Assembly: GCF_030704535.1 (NCBI RefSeq)
Contig: NC_081808.1
Span: forward strand, 15,588,001-15,652,000
Reading direction: 5' to 3'
From: Vitis vinifera
Lineage: Eukaryota; Streptophyta; Magnoliopsida; Vitales; Vitaceae
Length of the DNA stretch: 64,000 nt
The notes under the pieces were generated by a model. It worked only from the letters and a program-made list of their open reading frames with translations. It was not told the DNA's origin and searched no databases. The stretch's first letter is position 1; the number at the start of each line of letters is the position of its first letter. A program made the translations under genes and the position numbers. Shown one piece after another: positions 35,575 to 48,761 of the stretch.

Positions 35575-37510
35575 CTTAATGATCTGCATCAACCATCCAT
35601 TTTCCTCTATATATGGATAAATAACTTGAAAGTTGAAAACATACAAGTTTTCCAAATAATTTCCAATCATATGTTTTCTTATTCTTGTGCAAATTGAAAG
35701 ATATGGTACAGTTACAAATGCACTCTTAAGAATTTTTTTTTTAATTCTCTAATAATTTTTTTTAGAATTAAATATAGCACCCAAAAGCAAATACTTACAA
35801 ATGGCAATTTCATAAGTCCGGCCTAAGGCTTCATATGGTACGTACTGTTCTTCTAAAATTATGGCTTTGATCATTTTCTACTTCAACTTCTTATCTTACT
35901 AAACCAAAAGGAGAAAAAATATCCCCAAAGACCCAGATATTTCTGAGTCCACAGCCATTGAAATGAGTTAGGCTAATAGTATATAAGATGCTCAAATCAG
36001 ACCTCATTGACCCCTCCATTGATTTGATCTATAACTTTAGGCAAAAATATTAATTAGGGCACAAGCCAAAACTTCATATGGGACCATGAATAGCTACTTC
36101 TGTGGCACGTCACCAATATCATCAATATGTATGTTCCCTGACCATTTGTTTCTTGTTTCATTATTAATGGTATGATAACACAGCTATGTATTCATATAAA
36201 AATATCAATTTTCAATAGGGTCTAAACCCACAAAAATGATGTGATTTGGCTCTATAAATTTCATTGAAAATGAAATTTAGTTTGGAATTTTTGGGTATAT
36301 ATGATTCCAGTTTACATCTGTTTGGTCACGATCACAATATCTTATACTCAGTTTCTATGATTTTTCAAATGTTTGTAGTCTCTTCTCCTCTTTTTCTTTG
36401 TCTTTTTTAATTTATAATTGAAATAAATGGACCCATAATGTAGAATTAATGCAATAAAGGTTTGTGGATGTGTGTCAAGACTATGACCTATGGAAATAAT
36501 TTTATTATATTTTTTGAAAAATTAAATTAAATTAAATTTCGATATATGGTATTACAATTTACAAGCATACTACTTGTGGCCTATATATAGTTCATCATTA
36601 AGGAATGGATGAAAGGTGGGTTAAAGAAATACAAGTTCTAGATAAGTTTTAGTGAAATAAATTTTGTTACATTATTTTTTAGTCCATTTAAAGTGGTACA
36701 GATTAAATCATTTTTAATTTGAATTGTTTTTATTAATAGTATTTTTTTAAAAAAATAAAATCATTTAGGTGGTGTTTGTGTTTTTACTTAATTTTAAATA
36801 GAACTTAAAACTAAATAGTAATTAATAGTGTTAAGTATTAAGTGATTTATTTTTGTAATATTTTATTTATATTAAGCGATTAAAAGGTTTTTTTTTAAAA
36901 ATCAATATATTAATTTTTCGAATTAAAAAAAATTAAATATTTTAAAATTTTTTATTCAACAAAAAATTTACAATAAGTCAATAAAAATAATAGAAAAACA
37001 AGTAACTTAAATTTTAAAAACAAATTACTTTCAACAAAAATTATAAAAACAAACACTTTCTTAGTATTTGAATATAAACAAAAGATATATAATTAATAAA
37101 TAAGTAAAGTGTACATTTCATATTAATTAAGAAAATTGCAGTCGTGTGTCAACCAAATTTCACCAACATTTTGTAAATATTCCGAATTTTAAAGCCACTG
37201 AGGAGGTAAAAGTATTCTTGTGGTTGCCTTCAGTAACAGTAACAGCAATGGTTTTAAGAACAGAAATATGAAGACATTTGCTAGGTGAGAATTTATGAGC
37301 CTCAAAGTTAGGCTGTTCCAAAGTTTCCATGCATATATGCTTTGATTACATTCACTAGCTCTTTAGAAATTTTTGCACAACCAAAATGAAAATTTATTTG
37401 AGTTGTAAAAAACTAGTAACTTTCATTTGAGCTTCTAATATTATTTTAGAAAAACAAATCGACAAAGAAAATTTAATTACCATTTTCACTTATATCCAAA
37501 TTCCTTTATG

Positions 37511-37675
37511 TTGTGTTTGGTTATGGGAAAAGTTTGAAAGAAAATGTAAGGAAAAGTAAATAGAAGGGAGGAAAAAATTGATTTAAAATCAATAAACTAT
37601 TTTTATATACTTCTTCAGATTTTTTTTTATTTTTTTATATAAAGATTAAATAATTTAAAAACATAAAAGTGGAGA
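37511..37675. repeat. Truncated MITE, family C
   Basis: Left part of the element at 27721: tgtttggttatgggaaaagtttgaaagaaaatg, then the phrase atataaagattaaataatttaaaaa shared by both. The right half is missing; a family B MITE follows directly. Confidence 0.55.
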
Positions 37676-37680
37676 TAATA

Positions 37681-38056
37681 AGGGTCTATTTAGGAACTAT
37701 TCTTGAAAATAGATTTTTGTTCTAAAAAAAAATGTTTGGCAAACAAAAACTATTTTTTCTTTTCTATTCTTAAGAATAGAAAATATGTTGTTTTTAGATA
37801 ATATTTTTTAGTTATTTTATGTTTTTATTTATTTATTCTCTAAGGACCCTTTAAAAATAATAATTATACAAATATATAGAATAATTAAAACTAAAACACT
37901 AGATATAAATTTATTTTTAAAACGTATTTAAAAATATTAAAAATAGATTAAAAACATTTTAAGTTTTTAAATAAATTTTTATTTTACAAAAATCATAAAA
38001 TAGTTTTCAAAAACTATTTTTCAAAATTATTTTAAAAAATAATTACCAAATAAACT
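37681..38056. mobile_element. MITE, family B, copy 1
   Basis: Starts gggtctatttaggaactatt and ends aataattaccaaataaactc, imperfect inverted ends. Its interior is the reverse complement of the interior of the copy at 51974-52340 (for example attctatatattt with tataattatt). Confidence 0.6.
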
Positions 38057-38819
38057 CAAAAAGAATTAGGAATTTTTTTCTTACATATCTACTCTCAATT
38101 AACTAAGATATTTTGGTGTCATTTTTTTTTTAAAGTCTAATTTTATTTTCAAATGTTTCATTGATGATTCATGAGGGTAGGTAGATTGGACCCCACCCCA
38201 TTTATGATCATCACATGGCAACTTTATCTCAACCCATGTATCTGCCTCCCTCATAAATAATAAAGTTTCCCTGGAACCCAAAGAAATCTCTATGCATCTA
38301 ATCAGTCTTTATTTAGTTCAAAAATGACAAGGCTGATAGCTTCATTTCTTCTCATAATCCTAGCTATGAAAGTGACCAATTAAAAAGCAATACCCCAAAA
38401 AATGTATCATTCAAAACCCAAAAGAGAAATAAATTTCTTTAAAAAAAATATGTTGAAGCCTAGGTTTGAGACATGTCTTTGCTTTTGCAAATCATTTATG
38501 TGTGATTGTCACATTAGGCTAAAATAATTTTCAAGTGTTTAGGTGGAAGCTGTTGATGATGACTCAAGGATGTTGGAAGGCATTTATTGTGGACTTCATT
38601 ATAGGAGCATGAAAGATGTGCTGCATTTATGCTGCCTCTATGATTGATCAGGATTTGGAAAATGATATCTTTTTTGAACTATATATTTGCTCTTAATTTC
38701 AGATAGATATTTGAACCATCTTTTGTTTTATCCTTCATTTGTTTTCAGCTTAGATTAATTAATTAAATATGGAATCTTCCATCCCCGTTCCAACTGCTCA
38801 TCACCTGACCCAAATCTAG

Positions 38820-39130
38820 AGTCTTAGTTAAATTTTTAAAAATGGACTTTAATGTTTTTAGTCTATTTTTAAATATATTTTAAAAATAATTTTTATATTT
38901 AACATTCTATTTTCAATTATTCTATATATTTATATAATTATTTTTTAAAACAATTCTAAAAATAAGTGAAAATAACCTAAAATAAATAGGAGTTCCTAAA
39001 AACATGTATTCTGTTTTTAAGAGTAAAAAACAGTTTTTTGGTCGTTGAACATCTTTTTTTATTTTTTTTATTTTTCATTTCGAGAGAACCAAAACTTGTT
39101 TCAAAAACAGTTGTTAAATAAAACCTTAAT
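38820..39130. mobile_element. MITE, family B, copy 2 (left end worn)
   Basis: Interior matches the copy at 51974-52340 in the same orientation (tattttaaaaataatttttata and tatataattattttttaaaa), and the right end reads tttcaaaaacagttgttaaata. The left terminal repeat is not clear. Confidence 0.5.
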
Positions 39131-39422
39131 TTTTGGTTGTAAGGTTCGTCGGTGACAATCAATGGAGCATATCAGTAATCACCGTCAAACTGCTGTCTCA
39201 AAACCAGGCTAAGAGTTGATTTTTCTCAAGCATTTTCGAAACGGAGCATAAGGGCACCATGCATGGAGAATTATCCAGCTAAACAACCTACCACCAGGCC
39301 ATACTATTGAACACAACTTGCTGGAGTTGCCTAGCTAGCATCTTCATGTCAGGGTGGCCCTCACCTCCACTTCAACTGTGGTAGAAGAAGCCATTAATAT
39401 GGGATTTAATTGATCAACCCCT

Positions 39423-39430
39423 TATATATA
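39423..39430 (+). promoter_or_regulatory. TATA box of GDSL gene 2
   Basis: TATATATA, 75 bases before the ATG at 39505 but only 24 bases before an upstream in-frame ATG at 39454. Since transcription normally starts about 30 bases after the TATA box, the upstream ATG probably lies at or before the cap site, which favours 39505. Confidence 0.55.
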
Positions 39431-39504
39431 TCCATCCACATTCTCTTCACAACATGCCAGAGGTGTCTCTACTGACAAACCCAGTTGTTTCTAACGGTTC
39501 CCCC

Positions 39505-42500
39505 ATGGACAAATCCTCAGTCTTTGCAGGTTCCTGGCTGGCTTTAGGGCTGGTGCTGGCATGGGCACTTGTTGCACCTCAAGCTGAGGCTAGGGCCTTC
39601 TTCGTTTTCGGTGACTCGCTTGTTGACAGCGGAAACAATGACTACTTGTTCACCACCGCCCGCGCTGATTCACCCCCTTATGGCATTGATTACCCTACTG
39701 GTCGTCCCACTGGACGTTTCTCCAATGGCCTTAACATTCCTGACATTCTCAGTAATCTGTCATTTATTTATTTTGGTTTATCTTACGTTTATATATACAC
39801 CTTGTTCATGATGTTTCAATGTCGTTACCATGCATTTTAATGCTGATATCGCGTGATTCTACTAGGTGAGCAAATTGGGTCTGAACCAACTTTGCCATAC
39901 TTGAGCCCTGAGCTCACCGGAGAAAGGCTACTCGTCGGTGCCAACTTTGCATCTGCAGGCATTGGGATCTTAAACGACACTGGAATTCAGTTTGTGAGTC
40001 CACTTTGTTTTCAAAATATTACTTCAAAAAATAAGAAAAGTACTTTTATAATATGACACTAGACTAACAATTGCCTTAAAAATGGTACATTTTCAGCTTA
40101 ACATAATCCGAATATGGAAGCAGTTGGAGTACTTCCGACAATACCAGCAAAGGGTGAGTGGTCTGATTGGAGTGGAGCAGACTCAGCGACTAGTAAACCA
40201 GGCGCTGGTCCTCATCACCCTGGGGGGCAACGATTTCGTCAATAACTACTACTTGGTCCCCTACTCAGCCAGATCTCGCCAATTTTCTCTACCAGATTAC
40301 GTCCGATACCTCATCTCTGAGTATCGAAAAGTTCTAATAGTAATTCTCTTCATCTCTTATACTTCGTTTTATGTCCATTGTTGCTTGATCTTCACAGAGT
40401 TAACCTTTGTTTTCAAGTTGGCCAATTTGGCTGGACATGGAATAAATAATTGAAAAGTAAACATATCATATTTTATGAATTGATTTTTAATTTACCCTTT
40501 TGAATTATTATTTTATATGTCATTTTGGAGAAGTACTTTTTTTGTTTGACCCACTTGTTGACTTTTTGGGGGTAAAACAGTCATTTTATAGAAAAATAAA
40601 TATAGGAGAGTACCTTTTTTAGTTTGACCCGCATTTTGAGTTTTTAGGGGTAAAATAGTCATTTTATAGAAAAATAAATATAAGGGAGTACCTTTTTTAG
40701 TTTGACCCGCATTTTGAGTTTTTAGGGGTAAAATAGTCATTTTATAGAATAAATAAATATAAGTGAGAAGTACTTGTTTTAGTTTGACCCCTTTTTAAGT
40801 TTTTAGAGGGTAAAACAGTCATTTTATAGAAAAACTAAATATAAGGTTCAATGGTTTTTAAAACTTATATTCAAATTAATCTCTCTATTATTAAGAAGTC
40901 ATATCATAAAAATATTTTTTGAAATAATTTAAGTTAAAGTCTCAATTACAAACTGATATTTCTTTTTTTTTTTTTAACTAAAACCGTAATTGATAATTAA
41001 GGTTTTATTTGTGAACTGAAACTTCAATTGCCAACATATATTTCATTTTTTTTTTAATAAAAATCATTTTTCTTTTAACAAAAATCGAAATTAGAAATTA
41101 AGGTTTTATTTTTTTTAACTGAACTCTCAATTCACAATTGAAGTTTTATTTTTTATAGAGAGAATAAAGTAAATTAAAAGAATAAAAAAATAATTTAGTT
41201 AACATGGATCCAAAGGGCTACTTTACGTATTATAAGTTTCAAAAACAGTTCAATCTCTATATTATGCATGCAAAAAGGCTAATTATGACTCAGAATTAAT
41301 TGACTTGAATAGTAGCCAGGTTGAGGAATTTGGGTACTAGTTTGACAAAGTCAACATTAAATAGTTTGCATTTTTAATTGATTTTTGTGGATATATAAAG
41401 TTTTTAAATACGTGTTACCTCAAGAATGGGTAGTGAGAAGGCAGACTACGACAATTCAGGAATCAATGGAAGAGTCATGTGTGGTTGGTGAAACCATTAA
41501 GCATCGTGTTGGACATAAATGTGCATTGAAGTCATTGTATTCATGCATTTATGATCATTTCTTCAACATGCCTCTTTAATTTTATTTTTTTATTTTCTAA
41601 TAACATGCTTGGTGGGTCTTTCCTTATTTTCCTCATTAAATATAAGACAATGATGTGTTTTGCCATATGTTTATTTCAATTATTTTAATTAAAATTATAA
41701 AGAAAAACTAGGTTTACTTTTAGCATTTAAGAAAAGTCAAATATTTTATTTTTTTATTTCATTAAATTTAAAAAAAAAAAAAAAAAACTATCTGAAGTCT
41801 GAAAGGAAGTTGCTTCCCGCAAAAAGTTACAAAACAAATAACACCCAAGATGTAGTAGGTAAAGATTAACAAGCTTGGACATTGCAGAGGCTATTCGAGT
41901 TGGGAGCTCGCAGGGTTCTGGTGACGGCTACGGGACCATTGGGGTGTGTTCCGGCAGAGCTGGCCCTGAGGAGCAGAACTGGAGAATGTGCCATCGAATT
42001 ACAACGTGCGGCAGGCTTGTTCAACCCCCAGCTTTTTCAAATGTTGGACGGGCTCAACAATGAAATCGGTTCACAAGTATTTATTGCTGCGAATGCATTT
42101 GGTATGCATATGGATTTCATCAGTAATCCTCAAGCATATGGTATGTGCAACAACTAGTACTAGCCTTATTGCATGCATATTTTTCTAGTTTTTTTGCATG
42201 GTTGGTTCATTGTAGGGCAAGAAGGGGTCAACTTGGTAGCTAGCCATCTTAATTATATATGGGACCATCCCTGTATTATAAATAGGGTTCAAAGTTTTAT
42301 GGGGAATGGGACACCTGTGAGTGGATCACTCTCATGAATTTCTCACCAAACAAACATTAAGAAGAAAATTTAGGAAAATTATATACCCTTTTGGACAAAT
42401 AATAATGTGTACCCTTTTCACCTGGGAATTTTGCGGGCCATGGGACACCTATGAGGGGGTTACTCATGAATTTCTCATCAAACAAACATTAGAAAGAAAA

Positions 42501-43696
42501 TTTAGGAAAATTATATACCCTTTTGGACAAATATTACTGTGTACCTTTTCACCGTCGAGTTTTATGGCCCATGGGATACCTATGAGGGGTATGGGCCATG
42601 GGACACCTATGAGGGGGTCACTCATGAATTTCTCACCAAACAAACATTAGAAAGAAAATTTAGGAAAATCATATACCCTTTTGGACAAATATTAATGTGC
42701 ACCTTTTCACCCTGGAGTTTTAGGACACCTATTAGGGGGTCACTCTCATGAATTTCTCACCAAACAAACATTAGAAAGAAAATTTAGGAAAATTATTACC
42801 CTTTTGTGTACCTTTTCACATGTTTCTTCTTCCAAATGCAACCATGAAAAATAGCATTTCTAGTATTATTTTATGAAAAATGTGAAGTTAATGGAGGTTC
42901 AAGGGAAAAAATAGAAGAAAGAAAAAATGGAGAAAAATAAAATATAGTTTTGGATTAAATATTTTTCTTCTTCACACGCATCTTCAAATTTATTTCTCTT
43001 ATTTTATTCTCTCTATAGAAAATGAAAATCTAGAAAGAAAATAATCTTTTAAATAATTTCATATTTTTCATGATAAATCAAATGTGATATTTTAGATGTC
43101 TTTTTTATTTTATTTTTCTTTTTCCCAATACTTTTTATGATCAAACAAAGCTTAGAATTATGTTTGTTATTAAAAATCAAACATTGATGCAAATAAAATA
43201 ATACGACTTATATTTATGGACATATGCTAAAAAAATGTTGATTAATTACTAATCAAGTCTACCTTGATCTAATAAATTCAACTATTTACTAGAAAATGTA
43301 AGGGCTTAGCATGCATATAACATGATAAATATTTCTAGGTACTTTGGCATGAACTTAATAATATATATTTATAAACTATTTTTCTTTTTCTTTTTTTTGT
43401 TTGGTAAAATTAGAAATGTATCCTTTAATATCATCCTAATATGAATGTTATATATATGAGCAGGATTCGTTACATCTAAGGTAGCATGTTGTGGGCAAGG
43501 ACCTTACAATGGGCTCGGACTTTGTACAGTGGCCTCTAGTTTGTGCCCAAACCGAAATTTATATGCATTTTGGGATGCATTCCACCCCTCAGAAAGGGCA
43601 AATAGAATCATCGTACAACGCATATTGACAGGATCAACCGAGTACATGTACCCCATGAACCTAAGCACCATCATGGACTTGGATTCAAGGATCTAA
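39505..43696 (+). CDS. GDSL esterase/lipase 2 (five exons)
   Basis: Tandem paralogue of the gene at 32468, a secreted GDSL hydrolase of 367 residues. Exons: 39505-39751, 39866-39993, 40097-40339, 41888-42140, 43464-43696; exons 2-5 have the same lengths as in gene 1 (128, 243, 253, 233). The signal peptide spans about residues 1-29 (AEA before RAFF). Catalytic residues are Ser38 in [12 protein letters not shown], Asn170 in LGGNDF, and Asp328 and His331 in DAFHPSE. An upstream in-frame ATG (39454) would add 17 residues, but TATA position and alignment with gene 1 favour 39505. Introns 3 and 4 are much longer than in gene 1 (about 1.55 and 1.32 kb) because of tandem repeats. All splice sites are GT-AG. 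Substrate is not predictable from sequence; subfunctionalisation of the pair is possible. Confidence 0.93.
40520..40850. repeat. 78-bp tandem repeat in GDSL2 intron 3
   Basis: Four units, each containing agtttgaccc, then gtttttaggggtaaaatagtc and attttatagaaaaataaata, at about 40543, 40621, 40699 and 40781. The second and third are almost identical. It lies wholly in the intron. Confidence 0.85.
42305..42820. repeat. ~130-bp tandem repeat in GDSL2 intron 4
   Basis: Four units share gggacacctatgagggggtc, catgaatttctcaccaaaca and aatttaggaaaattatatac, starting near 42307, 42441, 42573-42600 and 42723. A short extra piece (gggatacctatgaggggtatgggccat) sits before the third unit. Confidence 0.85.
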
Positions 43697-45420
43697 AAGA
43701 TTATGGGATCTTTATGATGTTATTTGTAATTGATTAATATCATATACTTCCCTAGAGTTGTAGGTTAATTTGATGTTTATGCATGTATGGTTGTCTTAAA
43801 CTTCTAAGCTCTTTTGTTAGATGGTCTAAGCTCTCCAGCCCAAATACTTAGTCAATAACAAAAGGCTAAGGGGCAATTGCAATTTATTTTGGACATTGTT
43901 GAATGTTAAGTTTCTATTATTATTATTATTATTATTATTATTTTCGAGTTGGCATAAATTAGTAAGATGTAATATTGCACTTCTAAATCCACCATTTGCC
44001 AAAAAAAGCCTTTTGACATGTCATAAAGCTAAAATAGATTCTTCAATTTCTCTTTTCAAAATTTTTTTCTAAATATTATTGGGCCTAATTTTAATTACCT
44101 AAAAGCTCTTATGAACCATTAGATGTTTAGGATAACCCTAAAACATTGAAATGTAAAAGGATTTGAGATCTAATTAAACTCTTCTTTTGATAAAATTAAG
44201 AACGATATTGAAGGACAATCTTAGGAAGAAATTTATGATAAGTCAACCTTGACTAAGCCCTAAATGATAATTCAAAAGCTCAAAGGAAATCAAATCTATT
44301 AGAGCTTAATACAAGCAATTTTAGTAGCCTCAATATCAACATTCCAAGTTTGACAATGGTCAATCATTCCATAAATAGAGAAGTGTAACCATTAGTGTCA
44401 AACTTTAAAAAGTATATGGCTATAAGCATGGGGATCCCATATTCAAGGCTAAATAAAGTTTAAAACTCATTGTTACCTTTTGCAATGTGTGGGAGAACAA
44501 AAATCTCATGTCACATGGTAAGATCTAAAGAGCAACATCCTATCTTTATATGCTAGTTATCCAAGACAGAATCAAGAGACCCACCCTACTATATCACAAT
44601 GAATGTGATTAGACAACCAACATCATTGTTTCACAAGGGATGACCCCTAATTTATTACGTAACAGTCAAATCCTTAGGGACAGACCAAAGCCTTAAATGA
44701 GACATCTTATTGATTACGTAATTGATATTCAAAGCTTATGTCATTGATACCATTCAAAGCAATGCATAACTAATGCCTCCACTTACAAAAGAGGTTTGAT
44801 CTCCAAAACAAGTTACATACACCAATTCATTTTTAACTATTGATCTCACAATTCAAGTCATGGCTAACTTGATCCTCATAGATGGTTCAACCTAACCATT
44901 CCATTCCCCTCACTTCCCTATCTATGCAGATCCACAACAGAAAGAGAAAAATGTGTTAAGTTTGACTGAAGCTAAAAGAGGTTGCAACAAATTGGCTTCA
45001 TTTGTGAAAATCAAATGTAAAAGCCATCATTCTCTTTCAATCAATTTAGTCATGGTTCAAATTTGAACAAATAGTAGGCGTCCACTTGATGACCCTCCAC
45101 AATCATAAATCTAAGAAAAGATTGAGGAAATGAAAGAAGATTCTTAAGGGAAAAAAAATAACTCAATAAGTTAAACAAACACAATTAAGAACTTGTTCAT
45201 GAAAATGCTTGACTCATGGAGAAATTACAAGAAGTCAATCAATGGACAAGCCTCCCTAGTAGGTAGCCATCCCCCACAAAAAGTTGAGTTAGAAAGACTA
45301 AATACCAAAGAAGTCATCTTCCTAATTAGCGAGAGTCCACAAACTCTAAATAAGCGCAATGGAGTCCCACCAATGTTGTTGATCTCTTTTATTGGCCAAT
45401 ATGCAAACAGATTGGACTCA
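43697..45420. other. 3' flank of GDSL2 and unrecognised intergenic DNA
   Basis: A (TTA)n microsatellite lies at 43916-43943. From about 44100 base composition is more even and may be old transposon sequence, but no family is recognised. Confidence 0.4.
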
Positions 45421-46350
45421 TAGAAGAAATGATAAAACCACCCTCATATCCCTTCAATAGGTTAGATGGAAAATCAATCTGACCCCCATAAGAGAAATCA
45501 CCTTACTCATAGTAGTGAGACCTATCACGTATTGCACATTGTTCATGATGGTAGATAGATCGTCCCTATAAAACATCAACATGGGATGTCCTAGATACAT
45601 AACCTACAAGTGTCTCTCTCTTCATACTACCAAAACATCAAATTCCCTACCAAAGAAGGAATGTATGTCCTTTAGAAAGATTAAGAAATGGCCTAAACAT
45701 GTTGCACAATAGCCATCGCATTTGCCTCTTATTGGTTAGGAAGGGATCTCAGGATCTTTATCACTTTTCTCGGATTTTATGTGGACCTTTCATAATGCTC
45801 GAAGGTTGTTTACTATTTCTATAAACTTAGTAAACATCTCAACAATGTCTCATTATATTTCATGTTAACAAATTCATAACTAGGCATAAGGATGCTAATT
45901 TTTTACTCTTTAACTTGGTTAGTTCCTTTATGAGTACTTTCCAACAACCTGTAAATATCCTTGGTAAATTCACATTGGTAAACACAATTATGCTCATTCC
46001 TATCAACTACATAATATAAATAGTATATACCTCAAGCATGCAATTGAACTTTCTTTTTGTCAAACTTATTTCATTCTTGAGTAGATTTTGGAATAGCCAC
46101 CTCATTCTCAATTTTAGTTGGAACATTTGGATCATTTTGGATGAATTCCAATAAATCATCATCAATGAATATTAAAAATTAAGTCATCCTAATTTTCCAA
46201 TATGAATAATTAGTTCTCGAAAAGAATGAAGGTCTATTGATCGAGAACTCTTCCATATGGGATGAGTGTGAGGATTAGTCATATCATCTTAGATTAAGTC
46301 TTCTATAAGAGGTCTATCTTTGATACCAAATGTGAAGTCTAACTAGCCCT
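45420..46350 (-). pseudogene. Copia-type gag (UBN2-like) remnant
   Basis: On the minus strand a broken frame reads CEFTKDIYRLLESTHKGTNQ (near 45950) and then YEFVNMKYNETLL (near 45870), the pattern of gag-type UBN2 domains of copia retrotransposons (a DxLexxHEGTxqV-type block followed by YExFxM). Upstream in the same strand is DDLLEFIQNDPNVPTKIENE. Stops are frequent. No linked pol sequence was found. Confidence 0.5.
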
Positions 46351-46379
46351 ACCTAGATTAGTCACTCTAGAGGAGAAAG

Positions 46380-46910
46380 GAGAGGTAAATTGAGTGAAGG
46401 CCAATTTTTATTAAATTTTAATTAAATGAATGCAATGACAATTTAATCAACTATTAGGCAATAAATAAGACAACAAATGTAAAAAAGAGAACGAAGAGAA
46501 ATTTAAACACAAGATCATTGGGATTTTGATAAAATAAAGTTTAAAACTTTAGTTATTTTAAAAAATAGAATAAAAATATTTTATACAAATTAATTTGGTA
46601 AGTCAAAATCTTTTAATTAATAATTAATAATCTTTAATATTTGTCACCTTTAAATAACAATCTCTTCTGAAGTCTACCTTTAATTGGAAAGTCTTCCTTA
46701 CCTTTTGGATTGACAAAGAAAAATTTTGTCAACTCTCTAAAACCTAAATGTTCTCTTTTTATGTTATTTTGTTCTCTTCTTGAGAAATGAGATGTGGATG
46801 GTTTAATCAATCTTCTTATGAACATTCTCGTAGAGAAGACATAATTAAGAGTTATTGAGGTTGTATCATGAAGCAATTATTAATTATTGGTACCTGCACA
46901 TTGGAAGGGT
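46380..46910. repeat. LTR-like sequence related to 51695-51960
   Basis: The phrase gggattttgataaaataaagtttaaaac (46528 onward) and the following attttatacaaattaatttggtaagtca recur at 51697-51785. The later part (ttctctaaaacctaa near 46733) also has a counterpart near 51892. This fits two copies of one LTR in the same orientation about 5.2 kb apart, though no coding sequence links them. Confidence 0.55.
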
Positions 46911-47580
46911 AATAGTAGTTTTTAGATAACGTGTCTATATATGTCTCTCCAAATCAAGCCAACTTTTTTTTTTTCTCTTTTAAATTTGTTGATTTCAATG
47001 TTGATCTATTGTGTAATTTATGCATTTAAATTTATGAGTTTTTTTGTCAACATGTAATAATTTCCTAACAATCTAAAGCTACTATTATTCAAAAGTGAGA
47101 AATTGGAACTAAATATAATATTGCTACATAATTTTTATTTTTTTGAAAAAAGAAAAAAAAAAAACAAAAAATGAGTTTCTTGTGAATTACTTAAAGGAAG
47201 GTGGAAAATAATATTAAATTTAGTTTGAGTCTTATTATTAGAATTAGTTGATAGAGTTTATTTGGTTAAAATTTGTGAGCCATATTTCAACATCCCATTT
47301 TCCCTATCCCGTAAGTTCTCCATTGACTTAAAAACAGAAATATTTGTATTACTTTATTATAAAGTTTTCTATGGTTTAAGTAAAAAAATATAAAAGAAAA
47401 AAGTGATATTATATTCAAATAAGGAAGTTGACATGAGAAGTTTATTTAAAGAATCTATAATTAAATAGGATTACCGTTTATTTGATAATCATATGTTTTT
47501 ATGAGTATAAAAAAATGTTTATTACAGTCATGTGTACATGTTATGGTAGTTGAAAAATAAAAAATGTAAGAATATTAATT
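46911..47580. other. AT-rich spacer, nothing recognised
   Basis: No open frames or repeats identified. Confidence 0.45.
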
Positions 47581-48761
47581 TAGGCTATGTTTGATTGACA
47601 GAATAAAATAGGATATGATAGGTATATCTTAACATATCGTATTTGATTAGATGAAAAATAAATATCTTAAGATATGATTTCTAATAAGATATGATAATAA
47701 ATATATATATCCTATGAATTTTAAGGTGGTATATCTAATGGGATATATTATAGTATATTATATTTATATTTAATTTGTAAAATGAATAAAAATATAATAT
47801 GAAATATATATTATTTTTAATATTTAAAATAAAATTATGTCACATACCAATATTTTTTATTTAAAAAAATGAAATTTCTTTTATATTTAACAATATTTAT
47901 GATTAAAATATTTAAACTTTATAAATAAAAAAAATTAGATAATGTTATTCAATATATAAAAATAATTTATAATATCAAATATTAATATTATTTTATTTTA
48001 TTAATATTTTTTAGTTTTTTTAACCATAAATTTAATTTATAATAAAATAATTATTTTACAAAATAAGAATATAAAAAAGAAAATTTTGATTAAAAAAAAA
48101 TAAATTTATGACACATGAGATTTGCAGATCTCATATCTTAGTATGAAATTAACATATCTCATGTGGAGCGGATTAAAAAAAATGGATAATGTATTCCACC
48201 ACTTATCATATCTCATATTTCTTAAAAATAGGATATGATAAGTAAGAATAACTTATCATATCACATCACTAAAGTTTAAAATAAAGGTAAATATGGATAT
48301 ATCGGTACTTGAATTTACGGATATCGGAAAATATATGTGGATATTTTATATTGGTAAAGTAAAATTTTTCAAAATTCATGAAAATATTTGAAAAAATTAT
48401 AAAATAAATAAAAATTTACATTTTTAAGTTATTTTATAAATTTAATTGACATAGATATTGTTATGAAGAAAAATATTTATATGCAAGGATATATCGGTTT
48501 TAATATATAATTTATTATTTATCTTATCAAATTAATTTTAATTTATAAAATATTAGAACTTTATTATAATCATTATTATTTATATTTTAGTTTTTTTAAA
48601 TAAATTTATATTTTTAATATTTTAAAATAAAAACATTCAAAATTAAAATGATAAATATAAAAAATTTAAAAATGAAATGATAATAATTTTTTAGAATGAG
48701 ATAAATTATGACACATTTAATATTAAAACTATAATTTATTTAATTCAAATATATTTAGAAC

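Larger units (their letters stand above)
35071..39422. other. Spacer between the two GDSL genes
   Basis: Contains the 3' end of gene 1, a family A MITE (35461-35574), a truncated family C MITE (37511-37675), two family B MITEs (37681-38056 and about 38820-39130) and otherwise AT-rich DNA. The stretch 38150-38400 resembles 31550-31800 upstream of gene 1. No coding gene recognised. Confidence 0.6.

Noticed and set aside
40520..40850. CRISPR-like regular repeats
   Set aside because: Units are near-continuous 78-bp tandem repeats without distinct spacers, inside a eukaryotic intron.
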